In this document: positions 43,070 to 53,275 of the stretch, piece by piece
Position numbering within the stretch: the stretch's first letter is position 1
How the letters are laid out: each line of letters starts with the position of its first letter
NCBI GenBank assembly: GCA_015680685.1
Contig: MNCI01027369.1
Coordinates: 1-64,000 of the forward strand
Reading direction: 5' to 3'
DNA: 64,000 nucleotides
DNA from: Gnetum montanum
Taxonomy: Eukaryota; Streptophyta; Gnetopsida; Gnetales; Gnetaceae
Notes under the pieces: model-generated
The model's input: the letters and a program-made list of their open reading frames with translations, nothing else
Database searches by the model: none
What the model was told of the DNA's origin: nothing
Program-made: the position numbers and the translations under genes

Positions 43070-44377
43070 GCTGAACCAATCACCGACACCCTTGACACGT
43101 TGATGATTGCATTTGTTAGTTCAACACACGCGATAGAATGGTACGATGACATAAAAGAATACCTTCTACGTGGCGAAACACCACGACATCTAAAAAATGC
43201 ACAGAAAGACGTAGTATAGAAATGTTCTAAGTAGTATACCCTGGTAGGGGACACATTGTGTCATCGATCCTATGAAGGCATATTGCTAACATGCGTCGAT
43301 AGTATCGATGCCCAAACCATTGTCAAACAAGTACACAACGGACTATGCGGAGGACACATAGCACCAAAAGCCATGGCAACAAAGATCAGATGCTTAGGCT
43401 ACTATTGGCCACACATGGAATACAACTGTCTCTCCAAAGCCAAAACATGTAGTACTTGTCAAAAACATAGCAATCTGATACATGTCCCACTAAATGAGTT
43501 GCATACAGCACAAATCACATGGCCCTTTCAAAAGTGGGGGTTGGACCTCATTGGCCAGATAACCCCCTCGTCTTCCACGGGCCATAGTTTCATTATAACC
43601 GCAATAGAATACTTTAAGAAGTGGGTAGAAGCTGCTCCCCTTCAAAAAACTACATCCAAACATGTATGCAATTTCATTTTCGAAAACATTATAACCCACT
43701 TTGGCATTCCCATGACGATCATCACTGACAACGGGCCACAATTTAGCAGTGCCGAGACCAAAACCTTTTGTGAAAATTTAGGGATCAAACACTCGTTTTC
43801 ATCCCCTTACTATCCTCAAAGCAATGGACAAGCGGAAGCAAAAAACAAGACGATTATTACAATACTTAAGAAAATGCTTACCCAGAGCAAAATAAAATGG
43901 CACGAGCAATTGATATACGCATTGTGGACATACTGTACTACGCACCGAACGTCAATAGGTAAAACACCATATAGTCTGGTTTATGGTTCAGAAGTTGTTT
44001 TACCTTTGGAATTATAGGTACCATCTTTACGGATCACACTTTCTGGGCTCCTCGATGACGGGCAAAACAATGATCTACGCATCGTTGATCTTGACTCGGT
44101 GGAAGAGGAACGTATGCGTGCGCTCGATCAGATTGAGTGGTATCAAAAATAACAACGACAGTGACATCGGCATGACATCAACAAGTGCCCTATCAAAGAA
44201 GGAGACCTGGTGCTTAAGGCTGTTTGGGAACATCTGAACAAATTCTTAGCCAATTGGGAAGGGCCTTACTGGGTCACTAAGGCATTTGACAATGGAGCAT
44301 TCAAACTAGCTGACATGGAAGGAAATGATCTTGCCAATCCAACCAATCATGTGTTCCTGAAACCATTCTACATTTGA
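43070..44377 (+). pseudogene. pol: Integrase of element C
   Basis: HHCC zinc domain VHNGLCGGHIAPK ... CSTCQKHSN (about 43331-43476). Catalytic triad intact: GLDLIGQI (Asp, about 43543), IITDNGPQF (Asp, about 43727) and QAEAKNKT (Glu, about 43836). YSLVYGSEVVLPLEL is at 43972, then a stop at 44015; the frame continues through LRIVDLDSVEEERMRALDQI, KEGDLVLKAVWEHLNKFLAN and NGAFKLADMEGN to the natural end at 44377. The DNA-inserting enzyme of the element. Open segment 43256-44017 covers zinc finger and core. Confidence 0.93.
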
Positions 44378-44399
44378 GTACAAGCTCAGGTATGTAAAA

Positions 44400-44584
44400 A
44401 GTCCTAGGATCATGACTATAAACTGATACCACAGCAAGTCCTGGGATCATGACTATAAACTGATACCACAGCAAGTCCTGGGATCATGCCTATAAACTGA
44501 TACCATAGCAAGTCCTGGGATCATGACCATAAACTAATACCACAGCAAGTCCTGGGATAATGACTATAAACTAATACCACATAG
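44400..44584 (+). repeat. Five-copy 37-bp tandem repeat in the 3' UTR of element C
   Basis: Units start at 44400, 44437, 44474, 44511 and 44548, each AGTCCTGGGATCATGACT followed by ATAAACTGATACCACAGCA. AGTC...GACT can pair and TAAACT follows, so it is a longer-loop version of the hairpin module. Tat elements are known for variable tandem repeats in the 3' UTR. Confidence 0.9.
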
Positions 44585-44810
44585 TGTCTACAATGACGAT
44601 AAACTAGTACCCGTCCAATATGACAGTGAAACTGCCCCATCACATTCACCAGAGTCCGTTAAGACTATAAACTAGCTTGCCTTTGCATGGTCCGCTAAGA
44701 CTAGAAACTGGCAATGTAACGTCCGCCACGACGCTAAACGGGCAATGTCGAATGGGTTACGACATAAAATCAACCCATGATAGTTCACTAAGAATATAAG
44801 CTAGCACGTT
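44585..44810 (+). repeat. Divergent hairpin modules after the 37-bp array, element C
   Basis: AGTC-CGTTAA-GACT (44653-44666), GGTC-CGCTAA-GACT (44689-44702) and CGTC-CGCCAC-GACG (44720-44733), each followed within a base or two by TAAACT, GAAACT or TAAACG. Stem bases change in pairs while the CG...A loop stays. Confidence 0.82.
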
Positions 44811-45835
44811 CATCTCCGGCTCTTCACTCCATAGCCACACTCACTCATCAGAATCACTGCATCGCTCACCATCAGGCAATCTCATCAAACATCACCGCCA
44901 TTCATGCACAGTGCTTAGAATCTCCTCTAGTATTTTTGTTCCATATGCAGCCGTTCAAATCTAAGCTCGCTTATTCACCCATGGTTTTCTTGTCTCCTTA
45001 GAGTTGTGTTTGCAGGATGACACCCCGAGGTTTCCGCACAAGAATGCACCTCATCGCAAGCAGCAAGATGGGACAATGTTCACAGCACACATGGCGAGAC
45101 TAAATCAAACCATTCACTAGTACATTCCCATTCTCGGTATATTCACTATCTGTTTACCAACCTCCAATACACCGAATACATTCAAAACTTTGAGTGCACT
45201 GTTACACACTGTAACACAATAAAGCAGTTGCAACACATGGCATGGCACCTGAGCATGAGTACAAGATCAATGCAAACCTCCAAAAAAAAAGAAGAAAAGA
45301 GAGACCTTTGGCACTTCCCACATAAGCCCCAGGCAGGAAGGTAGTTGTCTCAAAACCAAGTACTCATGTCCAAAGCAGTCAAGAAGCATCCAGTTGCATG
45401 GCTTTGGCTCTCTGCCAATAGGTCCCCCCTAAACATTAAACACGGGCCCTATTCCTCCAAAGAATGTAACACATCCTCCCGTGGCTTTGGTCTTGCCAAC
45501 AAGTTCTCTTGAACACTAACCAAGAGCCTTGTTCCGCCAAAAGATGCACATCGCATGTCTGAATTCTGAGTCTGCTAAACAATGGCTACTGACAAGGACC
45601 AGCATGCCGCACAGCCGAGCATTCCATTTCCCAAGGGCAACCCCTTGGGTGGTGATCGATCCCCACAATCTCCATTTTCCTACCAGCCACAAACCTCACT
45701 TTCCCGATCCCATGTACTACTGAACACAGTGCGATGATGTCTAGTCAAGTGGCAACGAACAAGATCTCTACCGAGTTGCTTGTGGTGTTTTGCACTTCTT
45801 TGTCGACGCTTCTTAGGTCGATTCCTCCAAGAGTC
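44811..45835 (+). other. 3' untranslated region of element C
   Basis: No gene is readable. ATGGTTTTCTTGTCTCC...GTTGTGTTTGCAG|GAT (AG at 45014-45015) is an acceptor-like motif shared with B and D. An imperfect direct repeat of about 83 bp (45398-45478 and 45480-45546) carries GTGGCTTTGG...CCTTGTTCC...CCAAA. TTTGTCGACGCTTC near 45800 is shared with D just before the polypurine tract. Confidence 0.6.
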
Positions 45836-45851
45836 AACAAAGAGGGGCCAA
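45836..45851 (+). promoter_or_regulatory. Polypurine tract of element C
   Basis: AACAAAGAGGGGCCAA directly before the 3' LTR start TGAAACACC. The same motif is found in D (19838-19853, minus). Confidence 0.85.
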
Positions 45852-47690
45852 TGAAACACCACAAAATTTCGAGCTTGGTACTTCTCCAGCGAGAAGCAGG
45901 TCCCTGGGATCCACGGACAACCACGGCCACATTTGGTGTCACACATTGCAACTTCAGGGATCAAAATGCTTAATTTTCACTAAGTATGCAGTACCAGCGT
46001 ATACGCCCAGTGTCTACACCCAACATCCATAGCGTATACGCCTGGTGTACATGCCCAGTGTAGACATCCAACTTACACGTCGACGTACACACTTCACATG
46101 TACGCTCGGCGGGTACGGAAAATGTTTACGCCCAGCATGGAGTCTCCAAAGACAGAATGAAGACAGCACTGAAGAGCAAGAATTGAAGCAAGTCGGCAAC
46201 CATCGGCATATACGGCCAGCGTATACGCTTGGCATATATGCCTAGCCATTGTCGGCGTATACGCCTAGCGTCCACAACGTCTATGCCCAGCACATCCAAA
46301 GTATACGCCCAGCATATACACCCAACATGTATGCCTGCCTGACTCAACGTATATGCCCAGAAGATGTAATATATTGTATATTTGTAAATTTTATGCACCC
46401 GGTCAATGCGCCATATGTCTCCCAACCCGAGTCTAGCATAACAACCGGTATAAAAACCCCACTTTTTCACTTGTACAAGGGTCGGTTGGCAAAAATCCCA
46501 AAGCATACCAGAGAAAAATTACACTGCGCACCAGAGCCAAAATCCCTTTTACACTAGACAGTCCTGTACGCTGGGCACACAGTCTCTACGCTGCGCATAC
46601 AGTGCGAACCAGTCGAGTCATCCCTACATCCACCAGGGCTTTTCGTCTGCCTTGTGTTCCATCACAACTATGTTAGATCGGTGCATTATACTTTCATTCT
46701 GTAATACCATTGTTTATAGTTTACATTAATTTCTTACATGTGTTCTGTTTACACTCATTTACATTTATGCTCTGTTCACACCTGTTACGCTGTTTACGCC
46801 CAGCATGGAGTCTCCAAAGACAGAATGAAGACAACACTGAAGAGCAAGAATTGAAGCAAGTCGGCAACCATCAGCATATACGACCAGCGTATACGCTCGG
46901 CATATATGCCTAGCCATTGTCGGCGTATACGCCTAGCGTCCACAACGTCTATGCCTAGCACATCCAAAGTATACGCCCAACGTATACACCCAGCATGTAT
47001 GCCTGCTTGACTCAGCGTATATGCCCAGAAGATGTAATATATTGTATATTTGTAAATTTTATGCACCCGGTCAATGCGCCATGTGTCTCCCAACCCGAGT
47101 CTAGCGTAACAACCGGTATAAAAACCCCACTTTTCCACTTGTACAAGGGTCGGTTGGCAAAAATCCCAAAGCATACCAGAGAAAAATTACACTGCGCACC
47201 AGAGCCAAAATCCCTTTTACACTAGACAGTCCTGTACGCTGGGCACACAGTCTCTACGCTGCGCCTACAGTGTGAACCAGTCGAGTCATCCCTGCATCCA
47301 CCGGGGCTTTTCGTCTGCCTTGTGTTCCATCACAACTACGTTAGACCGGTGCATTATACTTTCATTCTGTAATACCATTGTTTACAGTTTACATTAATTT
47401 CTTACATGTGTTCTGTTTACACTCATTTACATTTATGCTCTGTTCACACCTGTTACGCTGTTTACGCTCTCGTTTACGCCCGTTACGCCGTTTACGTATA
47501 ACCCAGCGTATAGCACTTCGGTATACATTCAGGGAAATCCTTGTCTGATCCACGTGCGGACCACCCAAGGTACTCTACCTTCGTGCATTCCAGCTTGCCC
47601 TCAGGTGAAGGTAGGGTCTTCTGTGCGCACCCTGCGATCCCACAGTCTCTGTTTCCTTCCAGCTGGAGACCGCCGATTTCAGGCGGTACA
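45852..47690 (+). repeat. 3' LTR of element C with internal duplication
   Basis: 1839 bp. It matches the 5' LTR except for a 668-bp tandem duplication: 46133-46800 is repeated as 46801-47468. The duplicated segment includes the TATA box (46449 and 47117), so this LTR has two potential promoters. TSD ATTTG follows at 47691. Confidence 0.93.
46133..47468 (+). repeat. 668-bp tandem duplication inside the 3' LTR of C
   Basis: Both copies start with CAGCATGGAGTCTCCAAAGAC and differ at only scattered positions (for example GACAGCACT versus GACAACACT). The 5' LTR has a single copy, so the duplication arose after or during integration, or the template carried it in only one LTR. Confidence 0.92.
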
Positions 47691-47707
47691 ATTTGGTTAT
47701 GTGGCAG

Positions 47708-48990
47708 AAACTACTGTTGAGACTGCAGGACCTTCTTCGACGCATCCACGACCATGGGTCGAGACCCTTGATAAGTTTACCTTCATGAAAGGGGTGGTCA
47801 ATAGCATGATCGACTATATAAATAAGGTTGATCCAGAAGCAGGTAAGTGAAGTAGTTATGCTAGGCTTTTTTAAACTACTATATTCTTGCTACGGTAATT
47901 CAACAAATGTTTCTTTTTTGCTATGCTAATGTGACTGATGCTATACCCTTACTACGCTAATGTGACTGATGTTTCTTTTTCTATGGATGACAACCTCTCA
48001 CCTCAAATGGGACCCCAAGCAAGAAGTTGAGATCGATGTTGTGCCTACATTCCCGCTAGAAGTGACCGAGGTGCCTCGTCGTGTATACAATGAGGCCAAT
48101 GAATGTGTGCTTTACTTGGCATGCTCCCTGTGGGAATTTAGGCATGTAAATGAAGACCTATGGAAACAGGTCCAGAGGCTTGAGAAGGAGAAAACTAATC
48201 TAACCACCGAGGTGGAAGACCTCCACTCCAGAAATGAATTCCTCTTAGCTCGAGATACCAACGATGGCAGTTGGTGCACGGCTCTCATTGATTATGCAAG
48301 ATTTTGGACAACCGTGTGGCCCAACAATGAAGCCACACATGAAATCATAGAGTAGCGGATGTAGATGGACTTGTTAGCCCAGAAGAACCAGGACTAGAAA
48401 GACTATAGCCCCAGAGTTTACAAATGGGGATAGACATAGAAAAATCATAAGAAAATGTATAAACTAGAAAGTTCCAACTATTGTAAACACTATAGGTATT
48501 CTTCTATGAAATTGTATATGCATGAAGTATTCCTAGATGTCATTGGTGCTTCTGGGGCTTATGACAAGTTCATGCAACAAGTAACGGTGAGCAAGTTGCC
48601 CGAATCGGAAGTGACTCTCCCTACGGGTGAGACTGCCATTGCCTCCTTTTTGCCAGGTCCACCAAGATGGACAACCATCAAAAAGGAGAAAGTTGCTGTA
48701 AAGGTTGAGTTGGGTGATAGACACTAGGCCAACATTACAAAAGAGGAGGTTTTATAGCACTTGGCGGCTGGCTTGAATCACATACCACCTGAGACAGACG
48801 CAGGGCTGTCTCGGGTTAGTTACTGTTTTTAAAATGTTATGGCTCATCTTATTGATGTTTCTAATGGGATTCTAGCTAACTATCTTATGTTTTTGTGGTA
48901 TAGGATCTAGAGGAAGACACCAGACCCCACGAAGGTAGGAACAATGAAGCAAGTGAAGGAGGAAATAGTGGAGCAGAACAAGGCTCGTGA
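47708..48990 (+). pseudogene. Reverse-oriented gene of element D, exons 6-8 (after insertion C)
   Basis: Exon 6: 47708-47842 (PRPWVETLDKFTFMKGVVNS, strong donor CAG|GTAAGT), homologous to exon 6 of C (EPLTWTEMPSKMDFVAGIVE). Exon 7: about 47982-48814, with KWDPKQEVEIDVVP and VPRRVYNEANEC versus C's RWDPSESISIESL and VPRPVYEGVAEG. It then has a heptad-rich part (LWKQVQRLEKEKTNLTTEVE) and YARFW, DLLAQKNQD and YKWG blocks matching C. Exon 8: 48904-48990, acidic 28-residue tail ending in TGA after acceptor GGTATAG. Stops occur in exon 7 (48354, 48360 and others), so the copy is broken. Confidence 0.8.
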
Positions 48991-49139
48991 TGTGTTAAAA
49001 AAGAAATTTTGTTTAAATTTTTGAAAGAATATTGTGGACATAAAAGATGAAATACAAGAAGACTCATTTTATTATGATTTTCGGTGTTTTCAATATGTTA
49101 TTTATGCTATTCATTTTTATCTTTCTATTTCATTTTAGT

Positions 49140-49560
49140 TTTAGGCCATTTCGGGCGATAATGAAAATGTAGGGTAAAGATTTTTCCAGTTTTAGGCCTT
49201 AGTGGGCCATAACGGTGGTGAATGAAAATTTTGCCAATTTTAGGCCTCAGCAGGCTGTAATAGGTAGTTTAATGTCATTTTGGCCAACACCAGTTTTAGG
49301 CCTTAGCGGGCCGTAACAATGGATGATGGAATTTTTGCCAATTTTAGGCCTTAGCGGGCTGTAGTGATGGATAGAAATTTTTCCATGTTTAGGCCTTAGC
49401 AGGCTGTAAAGATAGAGAATAAAATTGTTGCCAATTTTAGGCCTTAGTGGACCATAAAGATAGAGAATAAAATTGTTGCCAGTTCGAGGCCTTAGCGGGC
49501 CATAAAGATAGAGAATAAGATTGTTGCTAGTTTTAGGCCTTAGCGGGCTGTGGTGCATGT
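49140..49560 (-). repeat. Nine-copy hairpin repeat between the reverse gene and protease, element D
   Basis: On + TTTTAGGCCTTAGCGGGCCGTAA recurs about every 50 bp at 49142, 49193, 49242, 49296, 49346, 49392, 49438, 49487 and 49533. GGCC-TTAGCG-GGCC (49299-49312) is the clearest stem. On the element's sense strand it reads GGCC-CGCTAA-GGCC-TAAAACT. Confidence 0.87.
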
Positions 49561-49663
49561 GAATGAAGTATATGATGTAAACAGTGTGAACAAAGGGGAT
49601 ATATGCAGGGTAACATAGCTATGCTAACGCAAACACTTCTCACTACACTAACACGAACACTGC

Positions 49664-50960
49664 TCACTGTTGCAATTTCTTTTTTATCCAACATGGGTTT
49701 AATGATGCATAAGGCCAAGGGGCCTTGTTAAGATACTCTTCTACGCTATCGTCTATTGCCTGAAAGGGCAGTTCAGACCATATTGCGACTTTGTTAGTAC
49801 CTGCTTTAACTTGCTCGGGTGCCACAGTTTGGACAGGGATTTGTTGTTTAGAGACTTTGATCTCTAAACCTTGCTCTATCCCCATGTTGTTTATGGTTCA
49901 AGGAGTAGTTTCATTTCTGTGTATCACCACTTCCCCTCCCATAGAGGGTAAATGGATTTCTTGGTGTATTGGCAATGAAACGGCCATTAGTTGGGCCAAC
50001 CAAGATCTCCCTAGTATCAGGTTGAATCCTGGAATCTCCTCGACCACTATGAACATTGCGTCTATGGGGAATTGGTCCCCTACTACAAAGTTAATATGCA
50101 CAGTCCCTTTGAACTGCACTCGTGCCCTATGGAATGACTTTAGGCACGTCGTCATCATGGACTTGATTTGATCTACCAAGCCCAACTTATCCATGGTGGG
50201 AAAAGGGATGACATTAGTTATGGCACCATCATCAACATGCACTCTTCGGATCTTGTATTGACTGACCTGGATCGTGATAAATATTGGTGTCATAGTCAGT
50301 TGACCCTTTTCAGGGTCGTCCTTAATAGACCCATCGCTAAATGTCAACTGGAGTGGCCTTGGATCTTCAAGTGTGGGAGGAAGCATAACTGTGTGGATTT
50401 CCTTTTCCTCTATCAGCATGCTTTTGTCCATAGATATGGATGTCAACATGTGAACCAAGGCCTCACGATGTGCTATAGATTTCATCACCAAGTCGTACAG
50501 GCTCAAAGTTGTGTTCTTCTATTTCAGAGCCTGCTTGACCTGAGTGAGGGCATTTAATAGGTCTTGTCCGCTTTCCTATTGCTTACTACTCTTCTCTTCC
50601 TCCATTCGTCCTAGGAGATGAATTTCCTGAGGAGGAGCGATTTCATGATTGGGGTTAGATCTATTTGGCTGGGTTGGCGATGACTGCTTAGGTGTGGTGG
50701 CGATGACAAGGGGCAAGGCATGGAAGAAAAAGAGGTAGGTTTAGTGGGGCTCGAGGTAGTATGTTTTTTGGCCGTCTTGTCCGTTGAATTCTCTTCCTAC
50801 TTTTTTTAATGAGAAGGCTATGGGACTACTTTGGCCTAACTTTGTGATGCGTGGGTGATTGAATGCTTTGGCCCCCTGACGACAAATGGTGTTTGTGGTG
50901 TTAATGTGGGGGGTGATATAGGTTTGCAAGCAAAAGGTGTAGGGGTGGATGTCCAAGGAG
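49664..50960 (-). pseudogene. Protease region of element D
   Basis: Open segment 50506-49898 holds SLYDLVMKSIAHREALVHML, the active-site region VHVDDGAITNVIPF (about 50240) and FNLILGRSWLAQL. All have direct counterparts in C (VHVDNGVATNVV, FNLILGRPWLAQL). The C-terminal part, SELPFQAIDDSVEEYL, continues in another segment to 49664. Upstream a Pro-rich linker is broken by stops. The Asp-Asp-Gly triplet differs from C's Asp-Asn-Gly. Confidence 0.86.
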
Positions 50961-53035
50961 GAACCTTAAGAACAAACGGTTGTTGCGGCATTTTGTTGGT
51001 CATTGTGGGTGTCGACGCATTACGCTGAGGCAGCCAAATGACAAAGGGTTTTTGAGGCTATTCAAGACTACTGTCAATGCCAATGGTGTTAATGATATAA
51101 CCGACATCGTTGGCATTAAGTGGGTCCTTGTAAACATGCAAAGATTGATTTTCGAGATGCACAGGGTTGCTTTCATCTAGAACCAACTTCCCCTGATCAA
51201 TCATTCTTTGAATGTCATCCTTTAATGCCAAACAGTAGTCTATGTCATGACCACACATTTGGTGGTAGTCACAAAACTACTCCAGTCTGAAGTTCTTAGG
51301 GACTAAATTGTTGGACATAGCTAAAGAAGGCCTGAATAAGAGATCATGGAGCTAAGTAATACAGTTTAAACTTGATAAAGTCATTAACTACTCCCTTGAA
51401 AATGGCCAACAGGTGGACCTCCACAATAGGCTCACAGATTTTATTTAGGGTAGCACTCCACCGCTATATGAACTTTTGGACTGATTCCAACAGATCTTGC
51501 TTAACACCCATTAGCTGATCTAGCGTAACCTCTAGTTTTAAGTTATACTTGAACCGAGTTATGAACTATGTTAGAAACTCTTCCAAGGTTGAGATAGAAT
51601 AGCGTGGTAGCACGCGGTACTAGTCTAAAGCTTTGCCTGTCAAAGACATGGCAAAGATGAGTATAATGGTGTGTGACGATTGTTGCAATAGAATTGATTT
51701 AGATCTAAATGTTACAAGATGTGCATGGGATCATCCTCCCCATTGTATTTCATGAAATCGAGGCATGGCATCCCGAGAGGTAATGTAAGCGTGGGGACTA
51801 CCAGGCTGATAGGATCATCCTGGTAGAAGTCCATGATTTGTACCATGTTAGAACTAGTAGCTTTCAGATGATTAACTTCTTCGATAAGGGTCTGGATAAG
51901 ATGGAATGCTTGATACAGACCTAGGGACAACGTGGATGGTTGCTGGGTTGCAGGGGAGTTCACCATTGATGGTGTGATGGAAGGAGAAACTTGGCCCATA
52001 GGTGGCGTTGTTGGTGTAACCCTTGAAAATGGTGTTGCCTATGAGGTCCACCACCCAGTGGTGGCATTGTCAGAGTGACAGCTGCTGGTGGTGCCATAGG
52101 GTAGGTTGTCTATGTAACTGGTGGGACAGACCACAACCCCACACTTGGTTGTACCATTTGCAGAATGTGGTATGCTTGGTGATGAGCGTAATGCGACATT
52201 TGCATAGATTGCGAAACGAGGAGAGAAGTGACCAGGGTCCACCACATGGTTGGGGGTGGACTTGCCACTGAGGGTGGGACAGGTGTAGATGATGGAATGG
52301 CTATGGAGACTGTATGCAGCTATGACACAGGTATCGTATGTACATAAGGTAGCGTAGCTGTAGTTGGCACTTGGTACGACGTACAAAGCATCTGAGAAAC
52401 TGATTGCGAAGGGATGGCACCCGAGGATGAAATTGGATAAGAGACATGTTGGTGCATTGAAGGTATGGCATGGGTGCCCGTGGGTAATGGGATTGTAGGC
52501 TGCGGTGGAGTCATAGAAATCGTAAAGGGAGAAGTCGCAAAGATCATATTTGACCAAAAAGTCATGGTAAAGGGGATAGTCATAGGATTAACTTGACCCC
52601 CACCCTCAGATTGGGAATCCTAGTCTTCCTGTCCATCCTGGAATGCCTTGACATAGTGAGATGCTGTGTCTCACTCCCTAGTCTTACTTGTTCGTATTAG
52701 TTGATTCAAAACCCATTGATATGATTCGGTTAGTGGGATGATAATGTTAGGGGGGGTGGGGGAATGAGCTCCCTCTTGTTTTTGTAAATGAACTCGAAGT
52801 TACATTTTTCTTCAAGTTCTTTACCATCCAAAGGTAGACCTGATTGGACCTTCACGTAGAGAAAATCATAAATCTCCAAGTCTTGCACTATAAGCTTAAG
52901 TGATTGATCCTGGATCCTGGAAGATCATCATGGCATTGACATCGAACTAGGCGGTTGCTCGATATTCATGGTGCCTTGAACCTTAAAAGGGACATCAAGG
53001 CTTAAGGTAGAAATAGTAGTAGTTGTGGCAGCCAT
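50961..53035 (-). pseudogene. gag: gag of element D
   Basis: The likely start is ATG at 53035 (MAATTTT). SGLPLDGKELEEKCNFEFIY (about 52870-52790) matches the N-terminus of C's gag. A Pro/Thr/Ser-rich linker spans 52583-52000. The capsid core is LDFMKYNGEDDPMH (about 51760), FAMSLTGKALD, TRFKYNLKLEVTLDQLM and VQKFI*RWSATLN (to about 51430). The zinc-knuckle-like CDYHQMCGHDIDYCLALKDD (about 51280-51222) keeps its Cys/His residues. Stops and frame changes are numerous. Confidence 0.85.
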
Positions 53036-53256
53036 TTTTTACGTAGTTAAATGTAATGCTAACAATGAGAACTAGAGATCGAAAGGCAATTGGAGGCTTT
53101 CTATCTTGCAGGGTTCCAGAGAAACCATCGTTGCAACTGATTTGTACCACATGGTGCATAAACAACTACTAGGGTGTTACGTTTATGCTGATAGGCAATG
53201 AGGTACAGAGAGCTTGTAGGACTACCCATAAGACACAAAACGTGCACTAATTGCCC

Positions 53257-53270
53257 TCCTTCTAGCACTA
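53257..53270 (-). promoter_or_regulatory. Primer-binding site of element D (mutated)
   Basis: Minus strand TAGTGCTAGAAGGA, five bases after the LTR end, equals C's TGGCGCTAGAAGGA with two transitions (G to A, C to T). Confidence 0.72.
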
Positions 53271-53275
53271 AAAAC

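Larger units (their letters stand above)
29356..47690 (+). mobile_element. Element C: Tat-type LTR retrotransposon with embedded antisense gene
   Basis: LTRs start TGAAACACCACAAAATTTC and end GGCGGTACA, with perfect TSD ATTTG; total 18.3 kb. Order: LTR, primer site, gag, protease, hairpin array, antisense gene (minus strand), palindrome-rich intron and hairpin array, RT, two RNase H domains, integrase, hairpin array, polypurine tract, LTR. It is the youngest of the Tat elements here: the two LTRs show about four transitions in their first 85 bases. The presence of archaeal-type RNase H and VDNG protease places it in the Tat lineage, nearest to Ogre-like elements by architecture. Confidence 0.95.

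Noticed and set aside
44400-44584. CRISPR-like regular repeats
   Set aside because: The 37-bp units are directly adjacent with no unique spacers and lie in a plant retrotransposon 3' UTR; a simple tandem array.
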